A stretch of 33,306 nucleotides of DNA from an uncultured Bacilli bacterium (GTDB lineage: Bacteria > Bacillota_I > Bacilli_A > RF39 > UBA660), in NCBI GenBank assembly GCA_947627385.1, contig CANQVV010000008.1, forward strand, positions 1-33,306, read 5' to 3'. Both the position numbers and the translations under genes were made by a program. How positions within the stretch are numbered: the stretch's first letter is position 1; each line of letters starts with the position of its first letter. The notes below the pieces were generated by a model that saw only the letters and a list, made by a program, of their open reading frames with translations, was not told the DNA's origin and did no database searches. Below, in pieces: positions 9,703-17,507 of this stretch.

Positions 9703-10285
9703 ATGAATGATAAATTAATTGGAAACGAAAAAAATATTTTATTTTATAATGATGAAGAAGGTAATACTAAATTTGAAGTGTTACTTCAAAATGAAGATGT
9801 TTGGATAAATACCGAAGCCTTATTAGGATTGGAATTGTCAGACATATTAATAATATTTATAAAGATGAAGAATTAAATGAAAATTGAACTTGTGCAAAAA
9901 TTGCACAAGTTCAAAATGAAGGTACTCGTAAAGTTAAAAGAGTTTATCCATACTATAATTTAGATATGATTATTTCTATTGGATTTAGAGTTAATTCAAA
10001 GAAGGCAATTATATTTAGAATTTGGGCAAATAAAGTAATTAAAGATTATATGATTCAAGAATTTGCTTTAAATGATGTAAGGTTTATGAGGGCAAATAAA
10101 AAGGATCAAGAATATTTTCAAAGATTACTTGAAAGAATTAAATTAATTCGTACAATTTATCATAAACAAGTAGTAGAAAAAACAGTAAATGAATATGAAA
10201 AATGTAAAGTTATCAAGATAGAAATTATGTATCAGATTTTGATAAATTAATAAATAAAACCAAACAAAATAAATTTTACATTTAA
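9703..10285 (+). pseudogene. Broken RhuM-family gene
   Basis: Three frames together give a RhuM-like protein. Frame 1 from ATG 9703 reads MNDKLIGNEKNILFYNDEEG and on to WINTEALLG. A deletion near 9828-9840, seemingly removing several residues, shifts the reading to GIVRHINNIYKDEELNEN. An in-frame TGA at 9884-9886 precedes TCAKIAQVQNEG. The conserved core YYNLDMIISIGFRVNSKKA and FRIWANKVIKDYMIQ follows, open from ATG 9966 to 10250. Near 10215 another frame change could extend the tail (DRNYVSDFDKLINK) to 10285. RhuM-like proteins often sit near pathogenicity islands or phages; their biochemical role is unclear. The gene cannot make the full protein; only a 94-residue C-terminal piece is open, without a convincing ribosome binding site. 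Confidence 0.8.
9884..9914. repeat. Perfect 14-bp inverted repeat inside the broken RhuM gene
   Basis: Bases 9884-9897 and 9901-9914 are perfect reverse complements around a 3-base AAA centre. They fall on the segment encoding the conserved TCAKIAQVQ stretch. The in-frame TGA (9884-9886) is part of the left arm. Confidence 0.85.
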
Positions 10286-10309
10286 CAAAAAACAAAATAA
10301 TGATATACT
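10282..10309 (+). promoter_or_regulatory. Candidate promoter of nuclease-like gene
   Basis: TTAACA (10282-10287) and TATACT (10304-10309) are separated by 16 bases. The leader to the ATG at 10418 would be about 100 bases, longer than elsewhere in this window. It contains an imperfect GTGG/CCAC pairing around 10326-10353. Confidence 0.4.
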
Positions 10310-10417
10310 TATATCAGTGAACAATGTGGTCGATGTACGCAAAAAGTCCACGTTAGAAAATATTTATAGTAATATATAAATATTAAAGTTTATAATTTAT
10401 ATATGTGAGGTGTGATT

Positions 10418-11791
10418 ATGAATTTAAGAGAGCTTAGAAATTATTTTTATAAACATAAAGATTATATTATAAGAATTAGAAAGGATTCTCCTGATATTGT
10501 TTATTATCATGGTAATAAAGCTTTTGTAATATTAAAAAAAGATAAAAAATGTGACTATGATCGTATTAAATTAATACCTAATATTTTTTTAATTAATGAT
10601 GCTACTATAAAAAAATTTGAAAAAAGTAAAACAAGTAATATAAATTTAAAAGAAATCGTAGTAGAAACCTTATCTGATATGCGTAATTCAGTTAAAGATT
10701 TAATGTATATTAAAGATGATGCTAGGATAAAATTAGAAAAATCAACATCTAGGACTTTTGATAAAGATGAAGTACAAGATAATTTATATAATATTTTAAA
10801 TACTTTTTCTTATAATAAATATTTTATTAAACAAGGTGATAATTTAATTTTAAATAAAAATCATCCAGAAGATCTAACTAATTTAGAATACGATATATTT
10901 TATGCTTTTGTAAGAGACGATAAAAATAAAAAGTTTAAAACAAGAAATGGTATGAGAAATGGATGGCGTAAACCAAAATTTGATCTTTATGATTTTAAAG
11001 AAATACCAATATCTAATTTAACTATAAAACAAAATAAAGAATTAGTATTAATGAGTGATATTACTAATATTAATGTTAATAAAGCTATTGAACAATATGA
11101 AAAAATTGCATATGAAGAAGAAAAAAATTATCAATATTTATTTATGATAGATGAAGATACTATTAATTCTAAACATGAAGATTTTAAAAATATAATTCAT
11201 TTTGAACAAGAATATTATAATTATGAAAAAGGTTATAATAAACCTATTTATGATGGTATAGAAGATAAAAAAGTTAAAAGAGGAAGAATAGATACTGTTT
11301 TCTTAAATATTAATGCTAAAAAAGAAGGAGATATATATTTTATTGAATTAAAATATAATGATAATGTTTTAGGAGGAAGTAATGGTATTCATGAACACTT
11401 AATAGACATGGTTAAAGTTTTAAAAAATAATGATCAAAAATTTAAAGAAAATCTTATTAAGAGAGTAAAATATCGTTTTCAAGAACTTGATATTAAAAAA
11501 GAATTAGAATATATTAAAAAAATTAATTTTTGGATAGTTATTGGATATGAAGAATCTAAGAAAGAAAATATTAAAAAGATATTAGAAGATTTTAATAATG
11601 TAAAAAACTTTGAATATATTAAAAAGAAGTATAAATTACCAGAACATAGCAAACCTATTGTAAAACATATTAAAGAATTAAAAGATTTAGATTGTAATGT
11701 TCATATATTCTTAGATAAAACAAATTCTCGTGATAACAATAATAATTATATAAGTTTAACTAATGAACCATTTGAAGAATATAAATATTAG
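10418..11791 (+). CDS. Putative PD-(D/E)XK-type nuclease, unknown family
   Basis: A 457-residue, lysine- and asparagine-rich soluble protein that I do not recognise as a named family. In its C-terminal half, RGRIDTVFL (D291) is followed about 19 residues later by IYFIELKY (E310, K312), with HEHLIDM soon after. This D...ExK spacing and strand pattern is typical of PD-(D/E)XK nucleases, including restriction and phage-defence effectors. The N-terminal 200 residues show no known motif. I start at ATG 10418, with GTGAGG at 10405-10410, rather than at the GTG 10412. It sits between a broken RhuM gene and an HTH protein, an accessory setting that suits a defence or mobile-element gene. Nuclease activity is an inference. 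Confidence 0.6.
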   Translation: MNLRELRNYFYKHKDYIIRIRKDSPDIVYYHGNKAFVILKKDKKCDYDRIKLIPNIFLINDATIKKFEKSKTSNINLKEIVVETLSDMRNSVKDLMYIKDDARIKLEKSTSRTFDKDEVQDNLYNILNTFSYNKYFIKQGDNLILNKNHPEDLTNLEYDIFYAFVRDDKNKKFKTRNGMRNGWRKPKFDLYDFKEIPISNLTIKQNKELVLMSDITNINVNKAIEQYEKIAYEEEKNYQYLFMIDEDTINSKHEDFKNIIHFEQEYYNYEKGYNKPIYDGIEDKKVKRGRIDTVFLNINAKKEGDIYFIELKYNDNVLGGSNGIHEHLIDMVKVLKNNDQKFKENLIKRVKYRFQELDIKKELEYIKKINFWIVIGYEESKKENIKKILEDFNNVKNFEYIKKKYKLPEHSKPIVKHIKELKDLDCNVHIFLDKTNSRDNNNNYISLTNEPFEEYKY

Positions 11792-11808
11792 ACATGGATT
11801 AAAAAAAA

Positions 11809-11892
11809 TCAAATAATAAATATTCAATTAAATGGCAAGAATATTTAAAAATAGATGATACTAATACAGGTACAAAAAAGAAAAGTTTATGA
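11809..11892 (+). other. Short open stretch, possible gene remnant
   Basis: Between the nuclease-like gene and the HTH gene, a frame free of stops reads SNNKYSIKWQEYLKIDD and ends at a TGA overlapping the next ATG (ATGA, 11889-11892). It has no ATG, GTG or TTG start and no ribosome binding site. It may be the tail of a decayed gene. It is short enough to be chance. Confidence 0.25.
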
Positions 11893-12482
11893 ATAATCTT
11901 AAAAGAAATGTGGTTTTTGTTGGTTTTAATGAAAATCAAAAAAAATTAATAAGTGAAGATAGTTACAAATGGGATAAATTTCCTAAATTAATTTTTGAAG
12001 ATACATTAGATGGAGCTTTAAAGCATCAAGGATTTTTGATTGTTATAAAAATAGACAATATGCCTAATAATTTTCTTAACTTTGATGTTAATAATCGGCA
12101 CTATTTTAAAAATTTTGATAAAGTTATTTATTGTGTTAAAAATTATCATTATGTTACCAGTAATGTTTTAAGCAAAATGTCAAAAATAACTTTTGAACCA
12201 TTTAATTATATTTATAATTTTAGTTCATATTTTTTAATTAGAATGTATAAAAATTTTTTAGAAAAAACTAATAGTAAAAAAACAAAAAAGAGATTAAATA
12301 ATATTGAAAGTTTAAATAAATATTTAAAAGGAAAGAAGGAAGTTACAACCGAAGAAGTGATGAAGCAATTTGGTGTATCTTCTAAATGGGTTCAAAGATA
12401 TATGAAAGATGTTAATGAAAAATATCATAATATTGGTTATAACTTTATAGGTAAATATTACTATATTGTTAAGAAAAGATAA
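11889..12482 (+). CDS. Hypothetical protein with C-terminal helix-turn-helix
   Basis: A 197-residue protein. The first 125 residues form an alpha/beta-looking domain (VVFVGFNENQ..., GFLIVIKID, KVIYCVKNYHYV) without a family I can name. The last 55 residues look like a winged helix-turn-helix: VTTEEVMKQFGVSSKWVQRYM gives two helices with a turn at GVS, followed by a wing-like GYNFIGKYYYIV. That suggests a DNA-binding regulator, perhaps with a sensing N-terminal domain. The start lacks a clear ribosome binding site; it overlaps the end of a short open stretch, which may mean coupling to, or decay of, an upstream reading frame. A strong terminator follows directly. Confidence 0.65.
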   Translation: MNNLKRNVVFVGFNENQKKLISEDSYKWDKFPKLIFEDTLDGALKHQGFLIVIKIDNMPNNFLNFDVNNRHYFKNFDKVIYCVKNYHYVTSNVLSKMSKITFEPFNYIYNFSSYFLIRMYKNFLEKTNSKKTKKRLNNIESLNKYLKGKKEVTTEEVMKQFGVSSKWVQRYMKDVNEKYHNIGYNFIGKYYYIVKKR

Positions 12483-12502
12483 GTACAAAATTGTACTTTT
12501 TT
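12481..12502 (+). terminator. Rho-independent terminator
   Basis: AAGTACAA (12481-12488) and TTGTACTT (12491-12498) form a perfect 8-bp stem with a 2-base centre, followed by TTTT. It overlaps the stop codon of the HTH gene and ends the accessory patch. Confidence 0.85.
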
Positions 12503-12575
12503 CTTTTATTTATGGGAATTTTATAAAAATATTTTGTCTAGATTTTCACTGAGTTCAGCAAATAAAAATATACTA

Positions 12576-12584
12576 TGTTATAAT
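12576..12584 (+). promoter_or_regulatory. Extended -10 promoter of the KOW/PolC-like operon
   Basis: TGTTATAAT, identical to the extended -10 of secA. No good -35 is seen 16-18 bases upstream. The -10 ends 23 bases before the ATG at 12608, with AAAGGAGGG at 12595-12603 as a very strong ribosome binding site. Confidence 0.6.
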
Positions 12585-12607
12585 GCCAATTAGAAAAGGA
12601 GGGCAGT

Positions 12608-13312
12608 ATGTTAGAGTTTGTCGAACTACTTTTAGATTTGTGCGACAACATTATTGATCAATTAATCTTACTTAAGCAATTTAAACATCATAAAGAGGTG
12701 AAAAAATATATAAAGACTTTGACAAAATCAAATATGTCACCTTATGAAAGATATTGTATTAATAAATATTTTTATGGTAAAGATGTTAAAGAAGAGAAAA
12801 TTCCTGATTTTTATTATCCGACGTTGGCAACATATGGTAATAAGTATATTAAGAAGTTAATTGGTGATATTCCTGATATTAAGGGACAAGTAATAAAACT
12901 TAAAGAACATAAAGATAATGCTAAGGTAATTAATTATGTTGAACGAGCTTTTCCATATTATATGGAAGAATATCCTTATGCTAGAAATATAATATTAAGT
13001 TATTATTATGATGTTCCTTATCTAGATCTTTCTCCATCACCTAAATCATTACACATTACTCTTATTAAGATTTCTTTTGAGAAGTTAATTAGGAAACAAG
13101 AAAAAAAGAGAGATAAAATATTTAGAAAAAAATTTAGATGGCTTAAAGTAGGAGATAAGATTGTATTAAATAATGGTCCATTTAAAGGATTTGAATGTGT
13201 CATCTTAGAAAAAAATCCAAAAATTATCAAAGTTGAAATGGATTTATTTGGAGAAAAGACACCTTATGAATTGGATTATCAAACTAAATTTAAGAAAGTA
13301 GGGAAGAAATGA
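12608..13312 (+). CDS. KOW-domain protein, NusG C-terminus-like
   Basis: A 234-residue protein. The C-terminal 58 residues match the KOW domain of NusG: KVGDKIVLNNGPFKGFECVI (about 177-196), then VEMDLFGEKTPYELDY, which parallels the 'FGRxTPVELDF' end of NusG. The NusG NGN domain is absent. The first 170 residues are helical and basic (RKQEKKRDKIFRKKFRW just before the KOW) and match nothing I know. In NusG the KOW binds NusE or Rho, so a role in transcription or RNA/protein bridging is possible but unproven. The stop overlaps the start of the next gene by 4 bases (ATGA), showing tight translational coupling to the PolC-like protein. Confidence 0.7.
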   Translation: MLEFVELLLDLCDNIIDQLILLKQFKHHKEVKKYIKTLTKSNMSPYERYCINKYFYGKDVKEEKIPDFYYPTLATYGNKYIKKLIGDIPDIKGQVIKLKEHKDNAKVINYVERAFPYYMEEYPYARNIILSYYYDVPYLDLSPSPKSLHITLIKISFEKLIRKQEKKRDKIFRKKFRWLKVGDKIVLNNGPFKGFECVILEKNPKIIKVEMDLFGEKTPYELDYQTKFKKVGKK

Positions 13313-15711
13313 TTAAAAGTCGAATTGAATTACATTTAGAATCATCATATGATTATTTGAGTAGAGAGAGTATGATTACTCCGCAAGAATTAGTAGATTA
13401 TATAACTACTAATAATGTTAAAGCCGTTTCGGTTGTTGATTACCTTTCGGCTTTAACAATACCAGTATTATTAAATTTAAAAAAAGAAAAAAATTTAAAA
13501 ACAAAATTTATTTTTGGCATTAGTGTAAACATTAGATATAATAATTTATATGTTCCATCAGTTATATTAGCTAAAAGTACCGATGGACTTAAAAAATTAT
13601 ATGAAATTATAACTATGGCAAATAAACAAGAAAAAAGATTTTTAATGAGTGAAGAATTAAAAAATTATCATACAGATTTAATTTATGGTATTAGTGAGTT
13701 TGATTTAGATAAAGATTATCAACAAGTAATAAAATATTATGAGTATATTGAATTAGATCCTGCTACTTTGGAAAGTGATGCACTAAAAATTGAAAAATAT
13801 GCTTTAAATAATAATCTTTTATTAATAAGTAGTAATAAACCAAATACTTTAAATAAAAAATTAACAGAAACTTTTGGTATAAAAAGAGAATATCTTTCTA
13901 CAAAAGAAATGTTAAAAAAATTAAATTATTTACAAAATCCTTTTGATGTTGTTATTAATAATGCTTATAAATTAAGTGAGAAAATTAATGATTATGAATT
14001 ACCAAAAGTAGAAAGACAGCTATTTAAGTATACAAATAGTGATTTAAAAAAAGAAATTTATGAAAGAGCAAATTTGCTTTATTTAGATAATATACCAAGT
14101 GATATAAAAAAACAAATCGATAAAGAATTAAAAATTATTCAAAAATATCATTTAAATGATACAATATTATTACTAAAAGATTTAATTCGTAAAACTCGAT
14201 TAAATAGTTGGGCAAACTTAGGAGGATATCTTTCTAATACTTTAATTGCTTATATCCTAGGATTAACTGAAATTAATATGATGGATTTAAAAAATAAAAG
14301 AGATTTAGAAAAAGATATCTTAAAATATGGTTATAATTTTCGAATCAATACTAGTAGTGAAGAAATACCAAGATTACAAGAATATTTAAGAAGATTAACG
14401 AATCAAAAAGATATTTTTTACAAAGGAACTTATCGAAATTGTCAAGAAATATATAGTGATATGGGAATTATACCAAATACTTGTTATATTATTCCAAGTA
14501 ATATTAATATTTTAGATTATACACCTCTTAATTATTTAAGTGATAAAATGGTTACTTGTTTTAATTATGAATACTTAGATCAATATTTTGCTAGTATTTA
14601 TTTTGCCAATCCTAGTAATTATGATTTATTAAATATGCTAGAAGAAAAATGTCAATATTATACTGATGATATTCCTCTAAATTTACCAGAAGTAGTAAAA
14701 GAAACATATAAATTTGTAGAAAACTATGATACTAAAAAATTTTTATTAAATAATTATATGCCAGAATTAAGAATACCTAAAAAAGAAAAAAAGCCACAAA
14801 CTTTGGAAGAAATAATTGATATTGAAAATCTTACTAATGCTAATTGGCAAAGTAAAGTTATTAGTTATTATTATTTAAATTATTATAAAGTAAAATATCC
14901 TTCTGAATTTTATGATATTTATTATCATTATATTACTGATTTTCTTAGAATAGAGGATATAAAAAAAGAAAAAAATGTGGAAAAATTAGAAATTGTAAAT
15001 AGTATATTAAAAAGAATAAAGAATTTAAAATTAACGGATATTTTGGAAGATAAAAGTCTAGAAAATATTTATGAGTTAAAGCGAAATATTTGGCAAAATA
15101 AAATTACTTTAATTAATTATGAAGGCATAAGTACTACTGATTTAATTGTTAATTTATTAAGTATGTTAAGTATAAAATCAAAATATAAAATTCATTTATA
15201 TTCTTTACGACTACGTAGTGAATACTTTAATCGTCATTTAATTAAACTATTATCTGGAATTGATAATAAAACTTTAATTAAATATTTTTATCCATATCTT
15301 GGAGTAAGTAAAAATTATTCAGGAAAAATTGCTAGTGATAAATTGATTGAAACTGTTGAGTTAATTCAAAAAAATCCTCTTTATATAAGTAGTATGAAAG
15401 CTTATGAAGGCCAAGATTATTTAAATTATGTTTTATTAAATAGTGATGAAGAAATAGCGTTATTTGAAGATTTAGATTATTTATTACAAAAAGAAAATTT
15501 AAATGAAAGAGAATTAATTAATAAGATAAGAAGTAAACAAAAGAATAAAAGAGTTATTATTATGAGTCGATGTCGTACAAATGAAGAACTATTTGAATAT
15601 CAATCTTTAAAAGTGAATGTTATAAATGTATCGAAAAAGGGTAAAAATTATAATTTTAATTTGCTAAATAATAAGAGTAATATTTTATTGCCTCTTTCTT
15701 TTGGTAAATAA
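13309..15711 (+). CDS. Degenerate PolC-like protein fused to a degenerate DnaB-like domain
   Basis: An 800-residue protein. Residues 1-145 follow the PHP domain of PolC (RIELHLESS with H9; VSVVDYLSA with D44; IFGISV), but the second PHP histidine and the TDH histidine are missing. Residues 190-450 track the polymerase part: STKEMLKKL, a 'VGSRGS..S.VAYLLGITEVNP'-like stretch at 292-322 (YLSNTLIAYILGLTEIN), and YIIPSNINILDYTPLNYL at 393-410, like PolC 'IIVPDYMEIYDFTPIQY'. Residues 508-545 resemble the 'AYFKVHYPLLFYAAYF' region. No catalytic DxD is seen. Residues 590-790 follow the DnaB RecA-like core (IHLYSLRLRSEYFNRHLI matches 'FFSLEMSAEQL...RLL'), with Walker A replaced by YEGISTTD. Probably a pseudoenzyme; a structural or regulatory replication role is inference. 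ATGA overlap with the KOW gene. Confidence 0.65.
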   Translation: MIKSRIELHLESSYDYLSRESMITPQELVDYITTNNVKAVSVVDYLSALTIPVLLNLKKEKNLKTKFIFGISVNIRYNNLYVPSVILAKSTDGLKKLYEIITMANKQEKRFLMSEELKNYHTDLIYGISEFDLDKDYQQVIKYYEYIELDPATLESDALKIEKYALNNNLLLISSNKPNTLNKKLTETFGIKREYLSTKEMLKKLNYLQNPFDVVINNAYKLSEKINDYELPKVERQLFKYTNSDLKKEIYERANLLYLDNIPSDIKKQIDKELKIIQKYHLNDTILLLKDLIRKTRLNSWANLGGYLSNTLIAYILGLTEINMMDLKNKRDLEKDILKYGYNFRINTSSEEIPRLQEYLRRLTNQKDIFYKGTYRNCQEIYSDMGIIPNTCYIIPSNINILDYTPLNYLSDKMVTCFNYEYLDQYFASIYFANPSNYDLLNMLEEKCQYYTDDIPLNLPEVVKETYKFVENYDTKKFLLNNYMPELRIPKKEKKPQTLEEIIDIENLTNANWQSKVISYYYLNYYKVKYPSEFYDIYYHYITDFLRIEDIKKEKNVEKLEIVNSILKRIKNLKLTDILEDKSLENIYELKRNIWQNKITLINYEGISTTDLIVNLLSMLSIKSKYKIHLYSLRLRSEYFNRHLIKLLSGIDNKTLIKYFYPYLGVSKNYSGKIASDKLIETVELIQKNPLYISSMKAYEGQDYLNYVLLNSDEEIALFEDLDYLLQKENLNERELINKIRSKQKNKRVIIMSRCRTNEELFEYQSLKVNVINVSKKGKNYNFNLLNNKSNILLPLSFGK

Positions 15712-15715
15712 AGTA

Positions 15716-15724
15716 TGTTAAAAT
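15716..15724 (+). promoter_or_regulatory. Possible extended -10 promoter
   Basis: TGTTAAAAT lies 17 bases before the ATG at 15742, the same layout as the secA and 12608 promoters. No convincing -35. The downstream gene could also be read through from the PolC-like operon, since no terminator is seen between them. Confidence 0.35.
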
Positions 15725-15741
15725 GAAATTGAGGTAGATAT

Positions 15742-17013
15742 ATGGAAGTAATTGTACATACAGGCACTAGCAAGATTGGTGGAGCTGTAACCGAAATTAA
15801 AAGTAAAAAAGGGACTAGAATAATTTTAGATTATGGAGAAAACTTAGATGGAACTGAGCAAATGAAAATTCCTGGATTAACTAGTAATACACAACATAAT
15901 GTTGATGCTGTATTTATTAGTCACTCTCATGGTGATCATATTGGATCAGTTTATCAAATTTTAAATGATATTCCTATTTATTTAGAACAAAAGGGAATGG
16001 AAATTTATAATATTCTTTGTGATATGCAAATAAATTATGAAAAAAAGGTTTATCCTAAAAATAAAAATATTCATTATTTTGAATTTCAAAAGCCAATTGT
16101 TGTAAAAGATATAATAGTTATTCCTTATATTGTTGATCATTCTGCTTATAATTCCGCAATGTTTTTAATTTATGTCGATTATCAAAAAGTGTTGTATACG
16201 GGAGATTATCGTTACCATGGTAAAAAATGGCGTTTATTTAGACCAATGTTAAAAAGAATTGGCCAAGTTGATTTACTTATTACCGAAGGAACTAATTTAA
16301 CGAGAAATAAAGATAATTTAGATAATGTCACAAAAGTATTGAAAGAAAAAGATTTAATTTCTGAATTTAAAAAATATACAAGTTATGATCAAATATTTTT
16401 TATGACTTCAAGTAGTAATATTGATCGGATTGTTTCTTTGTATAAAGCTTTTGTTCCTACCCATGAATTTATCGAAGATTTAAGTATGAATTCTGTGGCA
16501 AGTATTTTAGAAAATATTCCTAATTCTAATACTTTTAAAACTGTTAAAACCTTTGTTACAGATAAACAAAAAAATCGTTATGAACCATATGGAAGATATA
16601 TTAATCATACCAAAAATGTTATTGATGAACTGCCTTTTACTTCTAAATTTGCTGTTTCGGTTAAGCCATCAATGCAAAATTATATAAAACAAAATCAGGA
16701 TAAAATTCATAATGCTTGTTTAATTTATTCTATGTATGATGGTTATATAGATGATGATTGGGATTCACCAAGTACTAGAAATTTTGTTAATTATTTACAA
16801 AATGATTTACATATTCCCTTTTTTGAAATCCATACTTCGGGTCATGGTGATATAACAGCAATAAAATTAATTAATAAATATGTAAATCCTAAAAATGTTA
16901 TTTTAATTCATACGGAAAATAGAGAGGAAGGTTTAAAAATTGCCTCAGAAATATTTAAAAATAAATTATTAAAAGTTAATGATGGAGAAGCAATTAAATT
17001 TGAAGAAAAATAA
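15742..17013 (+). CDS. Beta-CASP metallo-beta-lactamase nuclease, RNase J-like
   Basis: A 423-residue metallo-beta-lactamase/beta-CASP protein. The metal motif is H61-S-H63-G-D65-H66. A VDHS segment follows, then YTGDYRYHG, which carries the next metal ligands. A beta-CASP insert includes FMTSSSNIDRI and IYSMYDGYID, and the closing motif is H364-T-S-G-H368-G-D370. This arrangement is that of RNase J and related mRNA/rRNA-processing nucleases. It is shorter than RNase J (about 550 residues) and lacks the C-terminal domain, so it is probably a paralogue rather than the main RNase J. Ribosome binding site GAGGTAG at 15731-15737. The gene follows the PolC-like gene by 30 bases with no terminator, so cotranscription is likely. 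Confidence 0.8.
   Translation: MEVIVHTGTSKIGGAVTEIKSKKGTRIILDYGENLDGTEQMKIPGLTSNTQHNVDAVFISHSHGDHIGSVYQILNDIPIYLEQKGMEIYNILCDMQINYEKKVYPKNKNIHYFEFQKPIVVKDIIVIPYIVDHSAYNSAMFLIYVDYQKVLYTGDYRYHGKKWRLFRPMLKRIGQVDLLITEGTNLTRNKDNLDNVTKVLKEKDLISEFKKYTSYDQIFFMTSSSNIDRIVSLYKAFVPTHEFIEDLSMNSVASILENIPNSNTFKTVKTFVTDKQKNRYEPYGRYINHTKNVIDELPFTSKFAVSVKPSMQNYIKQNQDKIHNACLIYSMYDGYIDDDWDSPSTRNFVNYLQNDLHIPFFEIHTSGHGDITAIKLINKYVNPKNVILIHTENREEGLKIASEIFKNKLLKVNDGEAIKFEEK
16084..16101 (+). repeat. Copy 1 of an 18-bp direct repeat
   Basis: TTTCAAAAGCCAATTGTT lies inside the RNase J-like gene, encoding FQKPIV, and recurs exactly at 17020-17037 just after that gene ends. Confidence 0.7.
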
Positions 17014-17019
17014 ATGGAT

Positions 17020-17037
17020 TTTCAAAAGCCAATTGTT
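17020..17037 (+). repeat. Copy 2 of an 18-bp direct repeat
   Basis: Exact copy of 16084-16101. Here it lies in the gap after the RNase J-like gene, within a tiny frame from ATG 17014 that reads MDFQKPIVK and stops. It may be a relic of a local duplication. Confidence 0.7.
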
Positions 17038-17051
17038 AAATAAAGAAAAAG

Positions 17052-17507
17052 GTGAATTATGAAATAATCGAAGCCAAAAAAAGTGAAAAAGAAAAAATGT
17101 ATAAATTACTTCAATTTGCTTTATATGATGGTTCACAATATATTGATAATGATATTAATGAAAATTGCATTTTTGAGTATAATTGGTTTGATAATTATTT
17201 TATAAAAAATAATGAAAAATATTTAGGAATAGTGTTAGTTAATGCAAATTTAAAATTTAATAAAAATGGTAAAAGTATTGCTGAATTTTTAATTATACCT
17301 AAATATCGAAGAAATCATATAGGCAAGAAAGTTGCTTATGATATATTTGAAAAATTTAAAGGAAATTGGGAAGTACAACCAATGGAAAATAATCCCATTG
17401 CATATACTTTTTGGCATAATATAATTGCAGAGTATACCAATAATAATTATATAATAAGAAAAGTTAAGGAAGGTGATATATTTATTTTTAACAATGAAAA
17501 TAATTGA
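17052..17507 (+). CDS. GNAT family N-acetyltransferase
   Basis: A 151-residue GNAT-fold protein. The acetyl-CoA-binding part is IAEFLIIPKYRRNHIGKKVAYDIF (about 76-99), a variant of the beta4 strand and (R/Q)xxGxG/A motif with RRNHIG in the pyrophosphate loop. WEVQPMENNPIAYTFWHNII supplies the later strand and the AxxFW helix. The opening 'EKEKMYKLLQFALYDGS' is typical of small predicted acetyltransferases near 150 residues. Substrate unknown. The frame is open only back to 17040, so GTG 17052 is the only sensible start; its ribosome binding site is weak (AAAGAAAAAGG directly adjacent). It overlaps the next acetyltransferase gene by 14 bases. Confidence 0.75.
   Translation: MNYEIIEAKKSEKEKMYKLLQFALYDGSQYIDNDINENCIFEYNWFDNYFIKNNEKYLGIVLVNANLKFNKNGKSIAEFLIIPKYRRNHIGKKVAYDIFEKFKGNWEVQPMENNPIAYTFWHNIIAEYTNNNYIIRKVKEGDIFIFNNENN

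Noticed and set aside
9884-9886. UGA read as tryptophan or suppressed, keeping the RhuM gene alive
   Set aside because: prfB with its frameshift signal is present, other genes end in TGA, tryptophans are TGG, and the RhuM gene also has a deletion changing frame. It is a pseudogene.
10320-10360. Regulatory RNA or riboswitch in the leader of the 10418 gene
   Set aside because: Only an imperfect GTGG/CCAC pairing is visible; no known riboswitch core and no terminator stem before the gene.
13018-13230. Minus-strand frame inside the KOW gene
   Set aside because: The + strand KOW domain is clear there; the minus frame has no start signal and no recognisable product.
17014-17043. MDFQKPIVK micro-gene or leader peptide
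   Set aside because: Nine residues, no ribosome binding site, and identical in sequence to part of the upstream gene; better explained as a repeat.
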